From Actinoplanes subtropicus (lineage in GTDB: Bacteria > Actinomycetota > Actinomycetes > Mycobacteriales > Micromonosporaceae): 57,686 nt of DNA. Shown here piece after piece: positions 33,050-40,897 of this stretch. Position 1 is the first letter of the stretch. Each line of letters begins with the position of its first letter. Position numbers and translations under genes: made by a program. Under the pieces are notes generated by a model, which saw nothing but the letters and a program-made list of their open reading frames with translations, was not told where the DNA came from and did not search any database. The stretch covers positions 1 to 57,686 of the forward strand of contig NZ_JOJL01000054.1 of the NCBI RefSeq assembly GCF_000721705.1, written 5' to 3'.

Positions 33050-36000
33050 GTGAATCCCGAGACGCCGCACGGTGTGACCATCCTCGCCGAGCTGGGGCGC
33101 GGCGCCCAGACCGTCGTCTACCGGGTGCGGCGTGACGGCCGCGACTGGGCGATGAAGGTCTTCCCGGCCGGCGCCGGCGACGCGGCCACGCCGGCGTTGC
33201 GGCGCGAGGCGTCCCTGCTGGCCTGGACCAACCACCCGGGCCTGCCCCGGGTGCACGAGGTCGGCGAGACGGGGCACCGGCCGTACCTGATCATGGAATT
33301 GATCGAGGGGCGGAGCCTCGCCGAGGAGATCCGGATCCGGCCGCTCGGCGTGGACCGCGTGATCGGCCTCGGGGCCCAGCTCGCCGGCGCGCTCGCCGCC
33401 CTGCACGACGTGGGCCTGGTGCACCGGGACGTGAAGCCGCAGAACGTCATGATCGAGCCGGACGGGACGGCCCGGCTCATCGATCTGGGGATGGCCGGGC
33501 GCGCCGCGGCCGGAGTGGTCGAGCAGACCGTCGGCACGCTGCAGTACTGCGCGCCCGAGCAGAGCGGCACCCTGCACCGGCCGGTGGACGCGCGCAGCGA
33601 TCTGTACGCGCTGGGCGCCGTGCTCCACGAATGCCTGACCGGCGCTCCGCCGTTTGCCGCCGCCGACACCGGTGAGCTGCTGCGGATGCACGCCGCGACG
33701 CCGCCGCCCGATCCCCGGGCGGCCCGGCCGGAGGTGCCGGACATCCTGGCCGAGGTGATCGGCCGGCTGCTCGCCAAGGATCCCGACGACCGGTACCAGA
33801 CCGCCGCCGGACTCGCCGCCGATCTGAGCCGGCTCGCCGCCGACCCGGCCGCCGCCTTCGTCCCCGGCGCCGGCGACGCGGGCGTCCACCCGGCCGATCC
33901 GGTGCCGTTGACCGGCCGCGACCGGGAACTGGCCCGGCTCACCGAGCGGTGGGCGCGGGCGCGGGCCGGTGCCGGCGGGTTCGCCGTCGTGGCGGGCGGG
34001 CCGGGCGCCGGCAAGACGCGGCTGGCCGAGGAGCTGGCCCGGGTGGCCCGCGAGGCCGGGGCCGAGGTGCTGACCGGCGCCTGCCCGCCGGCGCCGGTAC
34101 CGCTCGCCCCGCTGCGCGCCGCACTCGGTGACCGGCTGGACGACCTCGCCGGCGACCCGGACGCCTTCACCCGGTCGGTCGTCGACCGGATTCTCGACCT
34201 GGCCCGCGCCGCCGGCGGCGCGCTGCTCGTCGTGGACGACGCCGACCGGGCCGACGAAGCGACCCGCGCGGTGCTACGCCTGCTGGCCGCCGCGCCGGCC
34301 GGCGTGCCGCTGCTGGTGGTGCTGACCCTCGCGCCGGAGCGGGCCGGCGACCTCCCGCCGGGCGTGCGGCCGCCACCCGACTCGACGGTCACGCTCGGGC
34401 CGCTCGGCGAGACCCAGGCGGCAGCCCTGATCACCGCGTTCGCGCGGGGCCGTGACCTGGACACCGAGGTGCTGAGCCGGTTGGCCGGCCGGGGCAGTAC
34501 GACCCCCGCCGAGGTCCGCGAGTATCTCGCCGCGGTGGTGGACGCCGGCGTGCTCACCCCGTTCCGGGGTCGGTGGCGGCTGGACGTCGCCGAGTTGGAC
34601 CGGATCGCGCTGCCCGCGGACCTGCGCGCGCTGGTGCTGCGGCGGCTCGACGGCCTCACCGGGCCCTGCCGTGACCTGCTCACCGCGGTGGCCGCGATCG
34701 GCCCGGAGTTTCCGGTCGCGCTCGCCGCCGGCGCGGCGGGCTTCGGCCACGAGGAAGCGGCCGGTCTGCTGACCGAGGGCACGGAACGGGGCGTGGTGCG
34801 CCGGCAGGAGGACGGCTACGCCTTCGCGCACGAACTGCTGCGCCGATCGTTGCTGGAGCGCGCCGACCCGGCGCGGCTGCGCGATCTGCACCAGCGCCTC
34901 GCCGAATCGCTCGGCGAGGCCGGCGGTTCGGGCGCCGCGTACGTGTACGCCCGCGCCCGCCACCACCTGGCCGGGCATCCCGGCCGCAACCCGGCCGGGG
35001 TGGTCGAGGCGTGCCGGGCCGCCGCCGCGCTCGCCCTCGCCGAACACGCCCCGCACGAGGCGGTCGCGCTGCTCGAACCTGCGTACCGGCTGGCCGCCGC
35101 CCTGCCCGTGGCCGGCGAAGCCGCCGCCCTCCCCGTGGCCTACGAAGCCGCCGCCGTGCCGGGGGCCGGCGAAGCCGGCTCTCTGCCGGTGGCCGGCGAG
35201 ATCGGCGAGCTGCTCGGGGCCGCGTACCACCGGGCCGGGCACCTCACCCGGGCCGTCGACACCCTGACCGCGACCCTCGCGACCGTCACCGACCGGACCG
35301 TCCGAGCCCGGATCCTGCTCGCCGTCGCCCTGCTGCACGCCGACGCCTGGGACCTCGAGCCGTGCCTCGCCACCATGCACGAGGCCCTGTCCGAACTGGA
35401 CAGCGAACTGCCCGGCAACCCGCTGGCACTGTTCGCCGGCTCGCTCGCCGGATTCGCCGCCGGGCTCGCCATCGAGCGGACCGGCCTGGGGTTCGGCACC
35501 GCCACCGGCGCGGCGGCCGACCGGCTCCGGCTCCAGGCCCGCCTGTACGGTGCCGGGGGCGCCGCCGCCGCGCTCGGGCTCGACGCGATGCTGGCGCTCT
35601 CGCTGCTGCTGCGGTCGCTGTACCCGGTCGTCCGGCTCGGCATCTGCGCCGAGTACGTCCAGGTGCGCTCGGACCTCGCCAGTTTGCTGGAAATGCTGGC
35701 CGGCCCACGGTTCGCCGGTGGCTTCGACCGGGCCGCCCGCGCCGCCGCCGCGCTCGGCGACCGGGCCGCGGTCGCCTTCGTCGCTCAGCAGCGGAGGCTG
35801 ATCCGATACATCGCGGGGCGTGGTTCGCCGCGGTGCATCCTGGCCGACTCGGCCGACCCGGAGCGCCTGGTCGAGGCCGGCCGGTACGTCACCCAGCTCG
35901 GCGGCACGCTGTGGGTGCAGTTGCTCGCCGGCTTCACCCGCGACGCGGAGACGCTCTACCGGGAAGGCGTCGCCCGGCTGGCCGCCGCCGACCTGCCGGA

Positions 36001-38188
36001 GAGCTCCCTGATCCTGGCCGGCGCCTCGGTGGCCGCCGCGGCCGGCCGGGTCGCCGAGGCGGATGCGGCGCTGAACCGCGCGGCCGAGCACCCGGAGGCG
36101 TTCCGCAGTCCCAGCCGCCGGGTGAGCCTGCTGCTGGCCCGGGCTCAGGTGGCGGTCGAGCAGCGCGACCTCGGCCCGGCTTTCGACCGGGTCGCCGCCG
36201 ACGTCGCCGCCCTGGCGATCAGCCCGAAGACGATGCTCGTCCCGCTGCGCGGGCTCTACGCGTACCTCGCCCTCGGCCGCCTGGAACAATGCCGCACCGC
36301 GACGCCGCAGCACGGCGATGCGGCATCGGCCGCCGCACGGGAGGCCGTCGGCACCCTGCGCGGCGTCGCGTCGTCGGCCTTGCTGAAGGCTCATGCCACG
36401 GTGGCCGGGGCCTGGCTGCGCCAGCTCGACGGCGACCCGGCCGGCGTGCTCACCGCGCTGGCCAAGGGCGGCCCCCTCCTGCGGGCGGTGGACGCGCCGC
36501 TGGTCAGCTTCGAGGCGGCCCGGCTGCGGGCGTACGCGCTGCGGGCGCTCGGTCAGGAGGCCGAGTCGACGATCGCCGCCGCGGGTGCGCTCGCGCTCGC
36601 CGCCCGGTACGACTGGCCGCATCGGGCGGCCTGGATCCGCGACGAGTTCGGCCTCGACCCGTTCGCCGCCGCCACCGGCCGCACCACCCGGGCGACCGAA
36701 ACCGACGCCTCCGCCGCCGGGTACCGGCTGCGGCTGGACGCGGTGGCCGCGATGGGCGTGGCCTCGGCCCGGATCGTCGACCCGGGGCAGCTGACCCGGG
36801 TCGCGCTGGACGAGACCATCCGGATCCTCGCCGCCGAACGCGCCTACCTCTTCCTCGCCGACGAGCGGGAACGGCTGGTGCCGCATCGGGGCCGCGACGC
36901 CGCCGGCCACGACCTGACCGAGCTGGTCGGCTACGGTTCGAGCCTGGTCGAACGGGTCCGGCGGGACCGCGAACCGCTGGTCGTGACCGGCACCGACGAG
37001 GGGGCCGCCCTCGGTTCGCAGAGTGCCGTCGCGCACGGCCTGCGCAGCATCATGGTTTCCCCGCTGCTGCACGACGGGCGGCTGCTCGGCGTGCTCTACC
37101 TGGACAGCCGGGTCGCCAAGGGCATGTTCACGACGGCCGACGCCGGCGTGCTCGCGGCGATCACGATGCACGTGGCCGCCGCCCTCGAGACGGCCCGGGC
37201 CGCGCAGCTCACGGTGGACATCCGCACGGCCCAGCACGAGCGGGACATCGCCGAGACGCTGCGGACGGCGATGCAGCGGGTCTCCGGCACGCTGGTGCCG
37301 GCCGAGGTGCTGGACCGGATCCGCGTCGTGATCGGCGATGCGCTGGCGGCCGACGAGACCCGGCTCGCGATCGTGGACGACGATAAGATCATCTTGGTCG
37401 ACGACCCGGACGAGGCCGTTGCCGACCTCGGCGAGGCCTTGCTCGACAGCGCCGGCCCGGTGTCGGCGGACACCGGCGACCAGGCGCCTCCGGCCATCTT
37501 CGCCGCGGCCGCCCGGGCCTCCTGGCTGGCACTGCCGCTGCGGACCCGGGAGAAGCCGGTCGGCGTCGTGTTCGTGTCGGCGGACCGGGCGGGGGCCTAC
37601 GGCGAGAGCCATCGCGAGATCGCCGCCGTCCTGGCCGGCCAGGGGATGATCGCCTACGAGAACGCGATACTCTTCGCCCGGGTGGAGCAGCTCGCGCTCA
37701 CCGACGGGCTCACCGGCCTGTTCAACCGCCGGCATTTCTTCCACCTCGCCGACCGGGAGATCGCCACCGCCCGCCGGCGTGGCACCCCGCTGACCGCGTT
37801 GATGTTGGACATCGACCACTTCAAGAAGATCAACGACACCTGTGGACACCCGGTCGGCGACCAGGTCATCGTCGAGGTGGCGGGGCGGCTGAGCCGGACC
37901 ATCCGCAAGACCGACCTGCTCGGCCGGTACGGCGGCGAGGAGTTCGCCATCTTCCTGCCCGACACCGCGGCCGACGGCGCGCAGATCCTCGCCGAGCGGG
38001 TCCGGGTGGCGCTCGACGAACGGCCGATCGACACCGATGCCGGGCCGTTGGCCGTCACGGCGAGCATCGGGCTGGCACCCTACGAGCCCACCGACACCGA
38101 GCCCGGCACCCTCCTGGCCCGGGCCGACGAGGCGCTCTACCAGGCCAAGCAGGGCGGCCGCAACCGGGTGGCGAGCTACGCCCCGTGA
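33050..38188 (+). CDS. Ser/Thr kinase - ATPase - TPR - GAF - GGDEF signalling protein
   Basis: A 1712-residue cytoplasmic signalling protein. Kinase domain about 7-265: GRGAQTVVYRV glycine loop, HRDVKPQNVM catalytic loop, DLG in place of DFG, APE motif. An AAA-type ATPase (about 285-560) has Walker A GGPGAGKTRLAEE and LLVVDDADRADEATRAV. TPR-like helices fill about 600-1210. A GAF domain (about 1225-1390) precedes a second GAF-like sensor (about 1400-1540). The C-terminal GGDEF domain has LTDGLTGLFNRRHF, GRYGGEEFAIFLP and an intact RKTD inhibitory site five residues before GGEEF, so it should make c-di-GMP. Start GTG at 33050 chosen by domain fit. A TTG at 33011 is possible. Confidence 0.88.
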   Translation: MNPETPHGVTILAELGRGAQTVVYRVRRDGRDWAMKVFPAGAGDAATPALRREASLLAWTNHPGLPRVHEVGETGHRPYLIMELIEGRSLAEEIRIRPLGVDRVIGLGAQLAGALAALHDVGLVHRDVKPQNVMIEPDGTARLIDLGMAGRAAAGVVEQTVGTLQYCAPEQSGTLHRPVDARSDLYALGAVLHECLTGAPPFAAADTGELLRMHAATPPPDPRAARPEVPDILAEVIGRLLAKDPDDRYQTAAGLAADLSRLAADPAAAFVPGAGDAGVHPADPVPLTGRDRELARLTERWARARAGAGGFAVVAGGPGAGKTRLAEELARVAREAGAEVLTGACPPAPVPLAPLRAALGDRLDDLAGDPDAFTRSVVDRILDLARAAGGALLVVDDADRADEATRAVLRLLAAAPAGVPLLVVLTLAPERAGDLPPGVRPPPDSTVTLGPLGETQAAALITAFARGRDLDTEVLSRLAGRGSTTPAEVREYLAAVVDAGVLTPFRGRWRLDVAELDRIALPADLRALVLRRLDGLTGPCRDLLTAVAAIGPEFPVALAAGAAGFGHEEAAGLLTEGTERGVVRRQEDGYAFAHELLRRSLLERADPARLRDLHQRLAESLGEAGGSGAAYVYARARHHLAGHPGRNPAGVVEACRAAAALALAEHAPHEAVALLEPAYRLAAALPVAGEAAALPVAYEAAAVPGAGEAGSLPVAGEIGELLGAAYHRAGHLTRAVDTLTATLATVTDRTVRARILLAVALLHADAWDLEPCLATMHEALSELDSELPGNPLALFAGSLAGFAAGLAIERTGLGFGTATGAAADRLRLQARLYGAGGAAAALGLDAMLALSLLLRSLYPVVRLGICAEYVQVRSDLASLLEMLAGPRFAGGFDRAARAAAALGDRAAVAFVAQQRRLIRYIAGRGSPRCILADSADPERLVEAGRYVTQLGGTLWVQLLAGFTRDAETLYREGVARLAAADLPESSLILAGASVAAAAGRVAEADAALNRAAEHPEAFRSPSRRVSLLLARAQVAVEQRDLGPAFDRVAADVAALAISPKTMLVPLRGLYAYLALGRLEQCRTATPQHGDAASAAAREAVGTLRGVASSALLKAHATVAGAWLRQLDGDPAGVLTALAKGGPLLRAVDAPLVSFEAARLRAYALRALGQEAESTIAAAGALALAARYDWPHRAAWIRDEFGLDPFAAATGRTTRATETDASAAGYRLRLDAVAAMGVASARIVDPGQLTRVALDETIRILAAERAYLFLADERERLVPHRGRDAAGHDLTELVGYGSSLVERVRRDREPLVVTGTDEGAALGSQSAVAHGLRSIMVSPLLHDGRLLGVLYLDSRVAKGMFTTADAGVLAAITMHVAAALETARAAQLTVDIRTAQHERDIAETLRTAMQRVSGTLVPAEVLDRIRVVIGDALAADETRLAIVDDDKIILVDDPDEAVADLGEALLDSAGPVSADTGDQAPPAIFAAAARASWLALPLRTREKPVGVVFVSADRAGAYGESHREIAAVLAGQGMIAYENAILFARVEQLALTDGLTGLFNRRHFFHLADREIATARRRGTPLTALMLDIDHFKKINDTCGHPVGDQVIVEVAGRLSRTIRKTDLLGRYGGEEFAIFLPDTAADGAQILAERVRVALDERPIDTDAGPLAVTASIGLAPYEPTDTEPGTLLARADEALYQAKQGGRNRVASYAP
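35098..35205 (+). repeat. Four imperfect 27-bp tandem units in the kinase-GGDEF gene
   Basis: Four consecutive 9-residue units read ALPVAGEAA, ALPVAYEAA, AVPGAGEAG and SLPVAGEIG. They lie in the helical TPR region, where they would extend a loop or helix. This looks like recent replication slippage. Confidence 0.6.
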
Positions 38189-38191
38189 GCC

Positions 38192-38210
38192 CGCGAGGCC
38201 TCGCGAGGCC
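38192..38210. terminator. Overlapping palindromes after the kinase-GGDEF gene
   Basis: CGCGAGGCCTCGCG (38192-38205) and GGCCTCGCGAGGCC (38197-38210) are overlapping perfect palindromes starting 4 bp after the stop codon. They may act as a terminator. No gene is seen in the rest of the 196-bp gap. Confidence 0.4.
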
Positions 38211-38384
38211 GACGGAACGACCGGGCGGGCCCGGGTACGCGGGGAAGCAGTCCTTCCGCCTCGAGGAGCCGGGCGCCGGCCGGTTGAACACCTCGCGCCT
38301 TCTGCACGTTCTGCAATGGTGGGAGGCCTCTTAGTGCTTGCGGAGCTTGGGTACTCCTGAAGTCAGGATGCCGAGGGAGGGCCG

Positions 38385-39689
38385 ATGCGGGCGCTGCGAA
38401 TCGTCGCCGGGGTGCTGGTGCTGGCGCTGGCCGGGTGCGGGGTGGTGCCGGCGCCGACCGCGCCGGGAAAGACCGCCTCGCCGACGGCCAAGCCGGCGGA
38501 CGTGGTGACCAAGTCATTGAGGGACGTCGAGCGGTATTGGGCCGGTGAGTTTCCCAAGTTGGCGAGCGGGAAGAAGTTCCGGCCGATCACCGGCGGATTC
38601 CATCCGTACACGGAGCGGAAGCCGGCGCCGGCCTGTGGCGGGCAGTCGGTCGAATACCAGCCGAACGCGTTCTACTGCCCGGACGGTGATTTCATCGCCT
38701 GGGACGCGCAGAATCTGATCCCGCAGCTGCAGGAGGATTTCGGGCCGCTGCTGGTCGGGGTGGTGATGGCGCACGAGTACGGGCACGCCATCCAGGTGCG
38801 GCTCGGCCGGACCAAGGACCCGACCGTGGTGCTCGAGCAGCAGGCCGACTGCTACGCCGGGGCCTGGCTGGCCGACGTGCGGGCGGGGCACTCGACGGCG
38901 TTCAAGAAGCCGACCGCCGAGCAACTCGACAACACCGTGGCCGGCATCCTGATGCTGCGCGACCAGCCGGGTATCGCGGCGACGGCCGAGGGGGCGCACG
39001 GCAACGCCTTCGACCGGATCCGGGCCTTCCAGGAGGGCATGCAGCAGGGCGCCCGGAAGTGCGCCGGCTATGACGCGGACAACCTGCAGGTCACCGAGGT
39101 GCCGTTCAGCGACCGGCAGGAGGCGGCGACGGGCGGGGACCTGCCGTACGACCAGGCGATCAACCTGCTCGCCCAGGACGCGCAGCAGTACTGGACCCGC
39201 ACCTTCCCCGGCCTGGCCAACCAGCAGTGGCAGCCGGTCAAGGTCGAGACCTTCGACACCTCGGCGCCGAGCTGCAAGGATCCGGACGTGACGGCGAACG
39301 GCGCGGCGTTCTACTGCCGCTCCGGCGATTTCATCGCGTTCGACGGGCAAAACCTGGGACCGCAGCTGTACGACCGGATCGGCGACTTCGCGGTCGGGAT
39401 GCTGCTGGGTGACCTGTTCGCGCGGGCCGCACAGGACCGCCGGGGCGCCTCGACCAGCGGCAAGGCCGGGCAGCTGGCCGTCGACTGTCTCGCCGGATCC
39501 TGGACCAACGATCTGCTCACCCGCGATCAGAACGGCAACCACCTGCGGCTGTCCCCGGGCGACCTGGACGAGGCGGTGGCGGCGCTGCTGGCCTTCGGGC
39601 GGGGCAGGGACCAGGGCGGGGCCTCGGCCTTCGACCGGATCTCGGCGTACCGCAAAGGGGTTTTGGAAGGTCTCGGGGTTTGTTCCTGA
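38385..39689 (+). CDS. Neutral zinc metallopeptidase lipoprotein with duplicated domain
   Basis: A 434-residue exported lipoprotein (signal MRALRIVAGVLVLALAG, lipidated Cys18). The first half has the zinc site MAHEYGHAIQ (His130, Glu131, His134) and the downstream LEQQADCYAGAW glutamate, as in putative neutral zinc metallopeptidases (YpfJ-like). The second half (about 250-434) repeats the same layout: AFYCPDGDFIAWDAQNLIPQ in copy 1 matches AFYCRSGDFIAFDGQNLGPQ in copy 2, and VDCLAGSWTND matches ADCYAGAWLAD. In copy 2, however, HEYGH is replaced by GDLFA. Copy 2 is thus a pseudo-peptidase. Start ATG after GAGGGAGGGCCG. Confidence 0.87.
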   Translation: MRALRIVAGVLVLALAGCGVVPAPTAPGKTASPTAKPADVVTKSLRDVERYWAGEFPKLASGKKFRPITGGFHPYTERKPAPACGGQSVEYQPNAFYCPDGDFIAWDAQNLIPQLQEDFGPLLVGVVMAHEYGHAIQVRLGRTKDPTVVLEQQADCYAGAWLADVRAGHSTAFKKPTAEQLDNTVAGILMLRDQPGIAATAEGAHGNAFDRIRAFQEGMQQGARKCAGYDADNLQVTEVPFSDRQEAATGGDLPYDQAINLLAQDAQQYWTRTFPGLANQQWQPVKVETFDTSAPSCKDPDVTANGAAFYCRSGDFIAFDGQNLGPQLYDRIGDFAVGMLLGDLFARAAQDRRGASTSGKAGQLAVDCLAGSWTNDLLTRDQNGNHLRLSPGDLDEAVAALLAFGRGRDQGGASAFDRISAYRKGVLEGLGVCS

Positions 39690-40463
39690 TCAGACCCGAC
39701 CGAGCGCCGGCGCCTTCGCGGCGGCGGTCGTGGTGTTGAGCACGGCGGCGACCATCCCGAGCAGGGCGGTGGCGACGATCGCGTCCAGCCAGTAGTGGTT
39801 GCCGGTCACCACGACCACCAGCAGGGTGAGCGCCGGGTGGGCCAGCCAGAGCCAGCGCCAGCGGCTCGTGGTGGCGCCGATCAGCGCGATCGCGACCGCG
39901 AGGGCCCAGCCGACGTGCAGCGACGGCATCGCCGCGTACTGGTTGGTCAGCGTGTCGGTGCTCGGCGAGCCGTAGACGGCCGGGCCGAAGAGGTGGCCGG
40001 TGTCGACCATGCCGACGTCGTCGAGCATGCGCGGCGGGGCGAGCGGGAAGACCAGGTGGACGGCGAGCGCGCCGGCGGTCAGCCAGGCGAGCAGCCGCCG
40101 GGTCGGCACGTAGCGCTCGGGGCGGCGGACGTACAGCCAGATCAGCGCGGCCGCGGTCGCCGGGAAATGGACGTACGCGTAGTAGCAGTTCGCCGCCTTG
40201 ATCAGCCAGCCGTGCGCGATCGCCAGGTGCTGCAGCGCATATTCGCTCGGCAGGTGCAGAGCGCGCTCGAGGTTCCAGACGTGCTCGGCGTTGGCCAGGG
40301 CCTCGCCGACATGCCCGTCGGCGGCGACCCGGCCGATCTTGTACGCCAGGAACAGCACCGCGACCAGCAGGATCTCGTAGAGGGCCCGCCGGAGCGCCCG
40401 CCGACGCCGCGGCGGCTGCCCGGCCGGGGCCGCGCCGGTGGACTCCTCCTGGATCAGGCTCAT
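39690..40463 (-). CDS. PAP2-superfamily membrane protein (inositolphosphotransferase-like)
   Basis: A 257-residue membrane protein with about six helices. The PAP2 signature is YAAMPSLHVGWALAVA (PSxH) followed by VVVTGNHYWLDAIVA (HxxxD), which together form the phosphate site. The proximal KxxxxxxRP-type motif is represented by RRPERYVP and APPRML. The Aur1/Ipt1-like arrangement suggests transfer of a phosphoinositol or phospho-group in the membrane, or lipid phosphatase activity. ATG start after GGGGGAGACGCG. It is convergent with the peptidase gene at zero distance and divergent from the PBP gene. Confidence 0.85.
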   Translation of the reverse strand: MSLIQEESTGAAPAGQPPRRRRALRRALYEILLVAVLFLAYKIGRVAADGHVGEALANAEHVWNLERALHLPSEYALQHLAIAHGWLIKAANCYYAYVHFPATAAALIWLYVRRPERYVPTRRLLAWLTAGALAVHLVFPLAPPRMLDDVGMVDTGHLFGPAVYGSPSTDTLTNQYAAMPSLHVGWALAVAIALIGATTSRWRWLWLAHPALTLLVVVVTGNHYWLDAIVATALLGMVAAVLNTTTAAAKAPALGRV

Positions 40464-40516
40464 CGCGTCTCCCCCGGTATCGGCTTCGCGATCCACGGAG
40501 CAGTGCGGCGGACCGG

Positions 40517-40533
40517 TCTGCGATCTTCGCAGA
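40517..40533. promoter_or_regulatory. Inverted repeat upstream of the PAP2 gene
   Basis: TCTGCGA-TCT-TCGCAGA, a perfect 7-bp dyad 54 bp before the PAP2 start. A minus-strand TACCCT (about 40548-40553) just upstream could be the -10, which would put the dyad at the 5' end of the transcript. Confidence 0.4.
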
Positions 40534-40897
40534 TGTCCGCAACCGCAGGGTATGACGCCCTTCACCCGCGGGTTTCATGTCGTTAATCTGTGACCGAACG
40601 CCGCCTGAGCAGGCCCGTTCGGGTGAGGGCGGGTCGCCCGGTCCGAACGCCGCCCGCCGCCGGCCGTTACGGTGATCACCGTCGAATCAATGGCGAAACT
40701 ATTGCCTGGGCAATTCCTGACAGATCACTGGATCTTGATTTTGAGTGGATTTTCACTGCCGGCGCGTTTCGAGTGGCCAACAATGCGATTCGCCGCGTAG
40801 TGTTCCCCGCCATGCGCGCGCAGCTTCCGGAACGCATTCCCCGCGGTACGAATGTGCTCACGCACGGTATTCGCCGAATGGCAGATCGGAGGGGCGC
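40534..40897. other. AT-richer non-coding region between PAP2 and PBP genes
   Basis: The 434-bp divergent gap is distinctly AT-richer than its surroundings around 40670-40800. One frame (40590-40901) stays open and ends in ATGA over the PBP start, but its codon use is not like the neighbouring genes. I see it as a promoter/leader region with no confident element. Confidence 0.4.

Noticed and set aside
34274..37849. 1191-codon open frame antisense to the kinase-GGDEF gene
   Set aside because: No recognisable motif and shadow-like composition.
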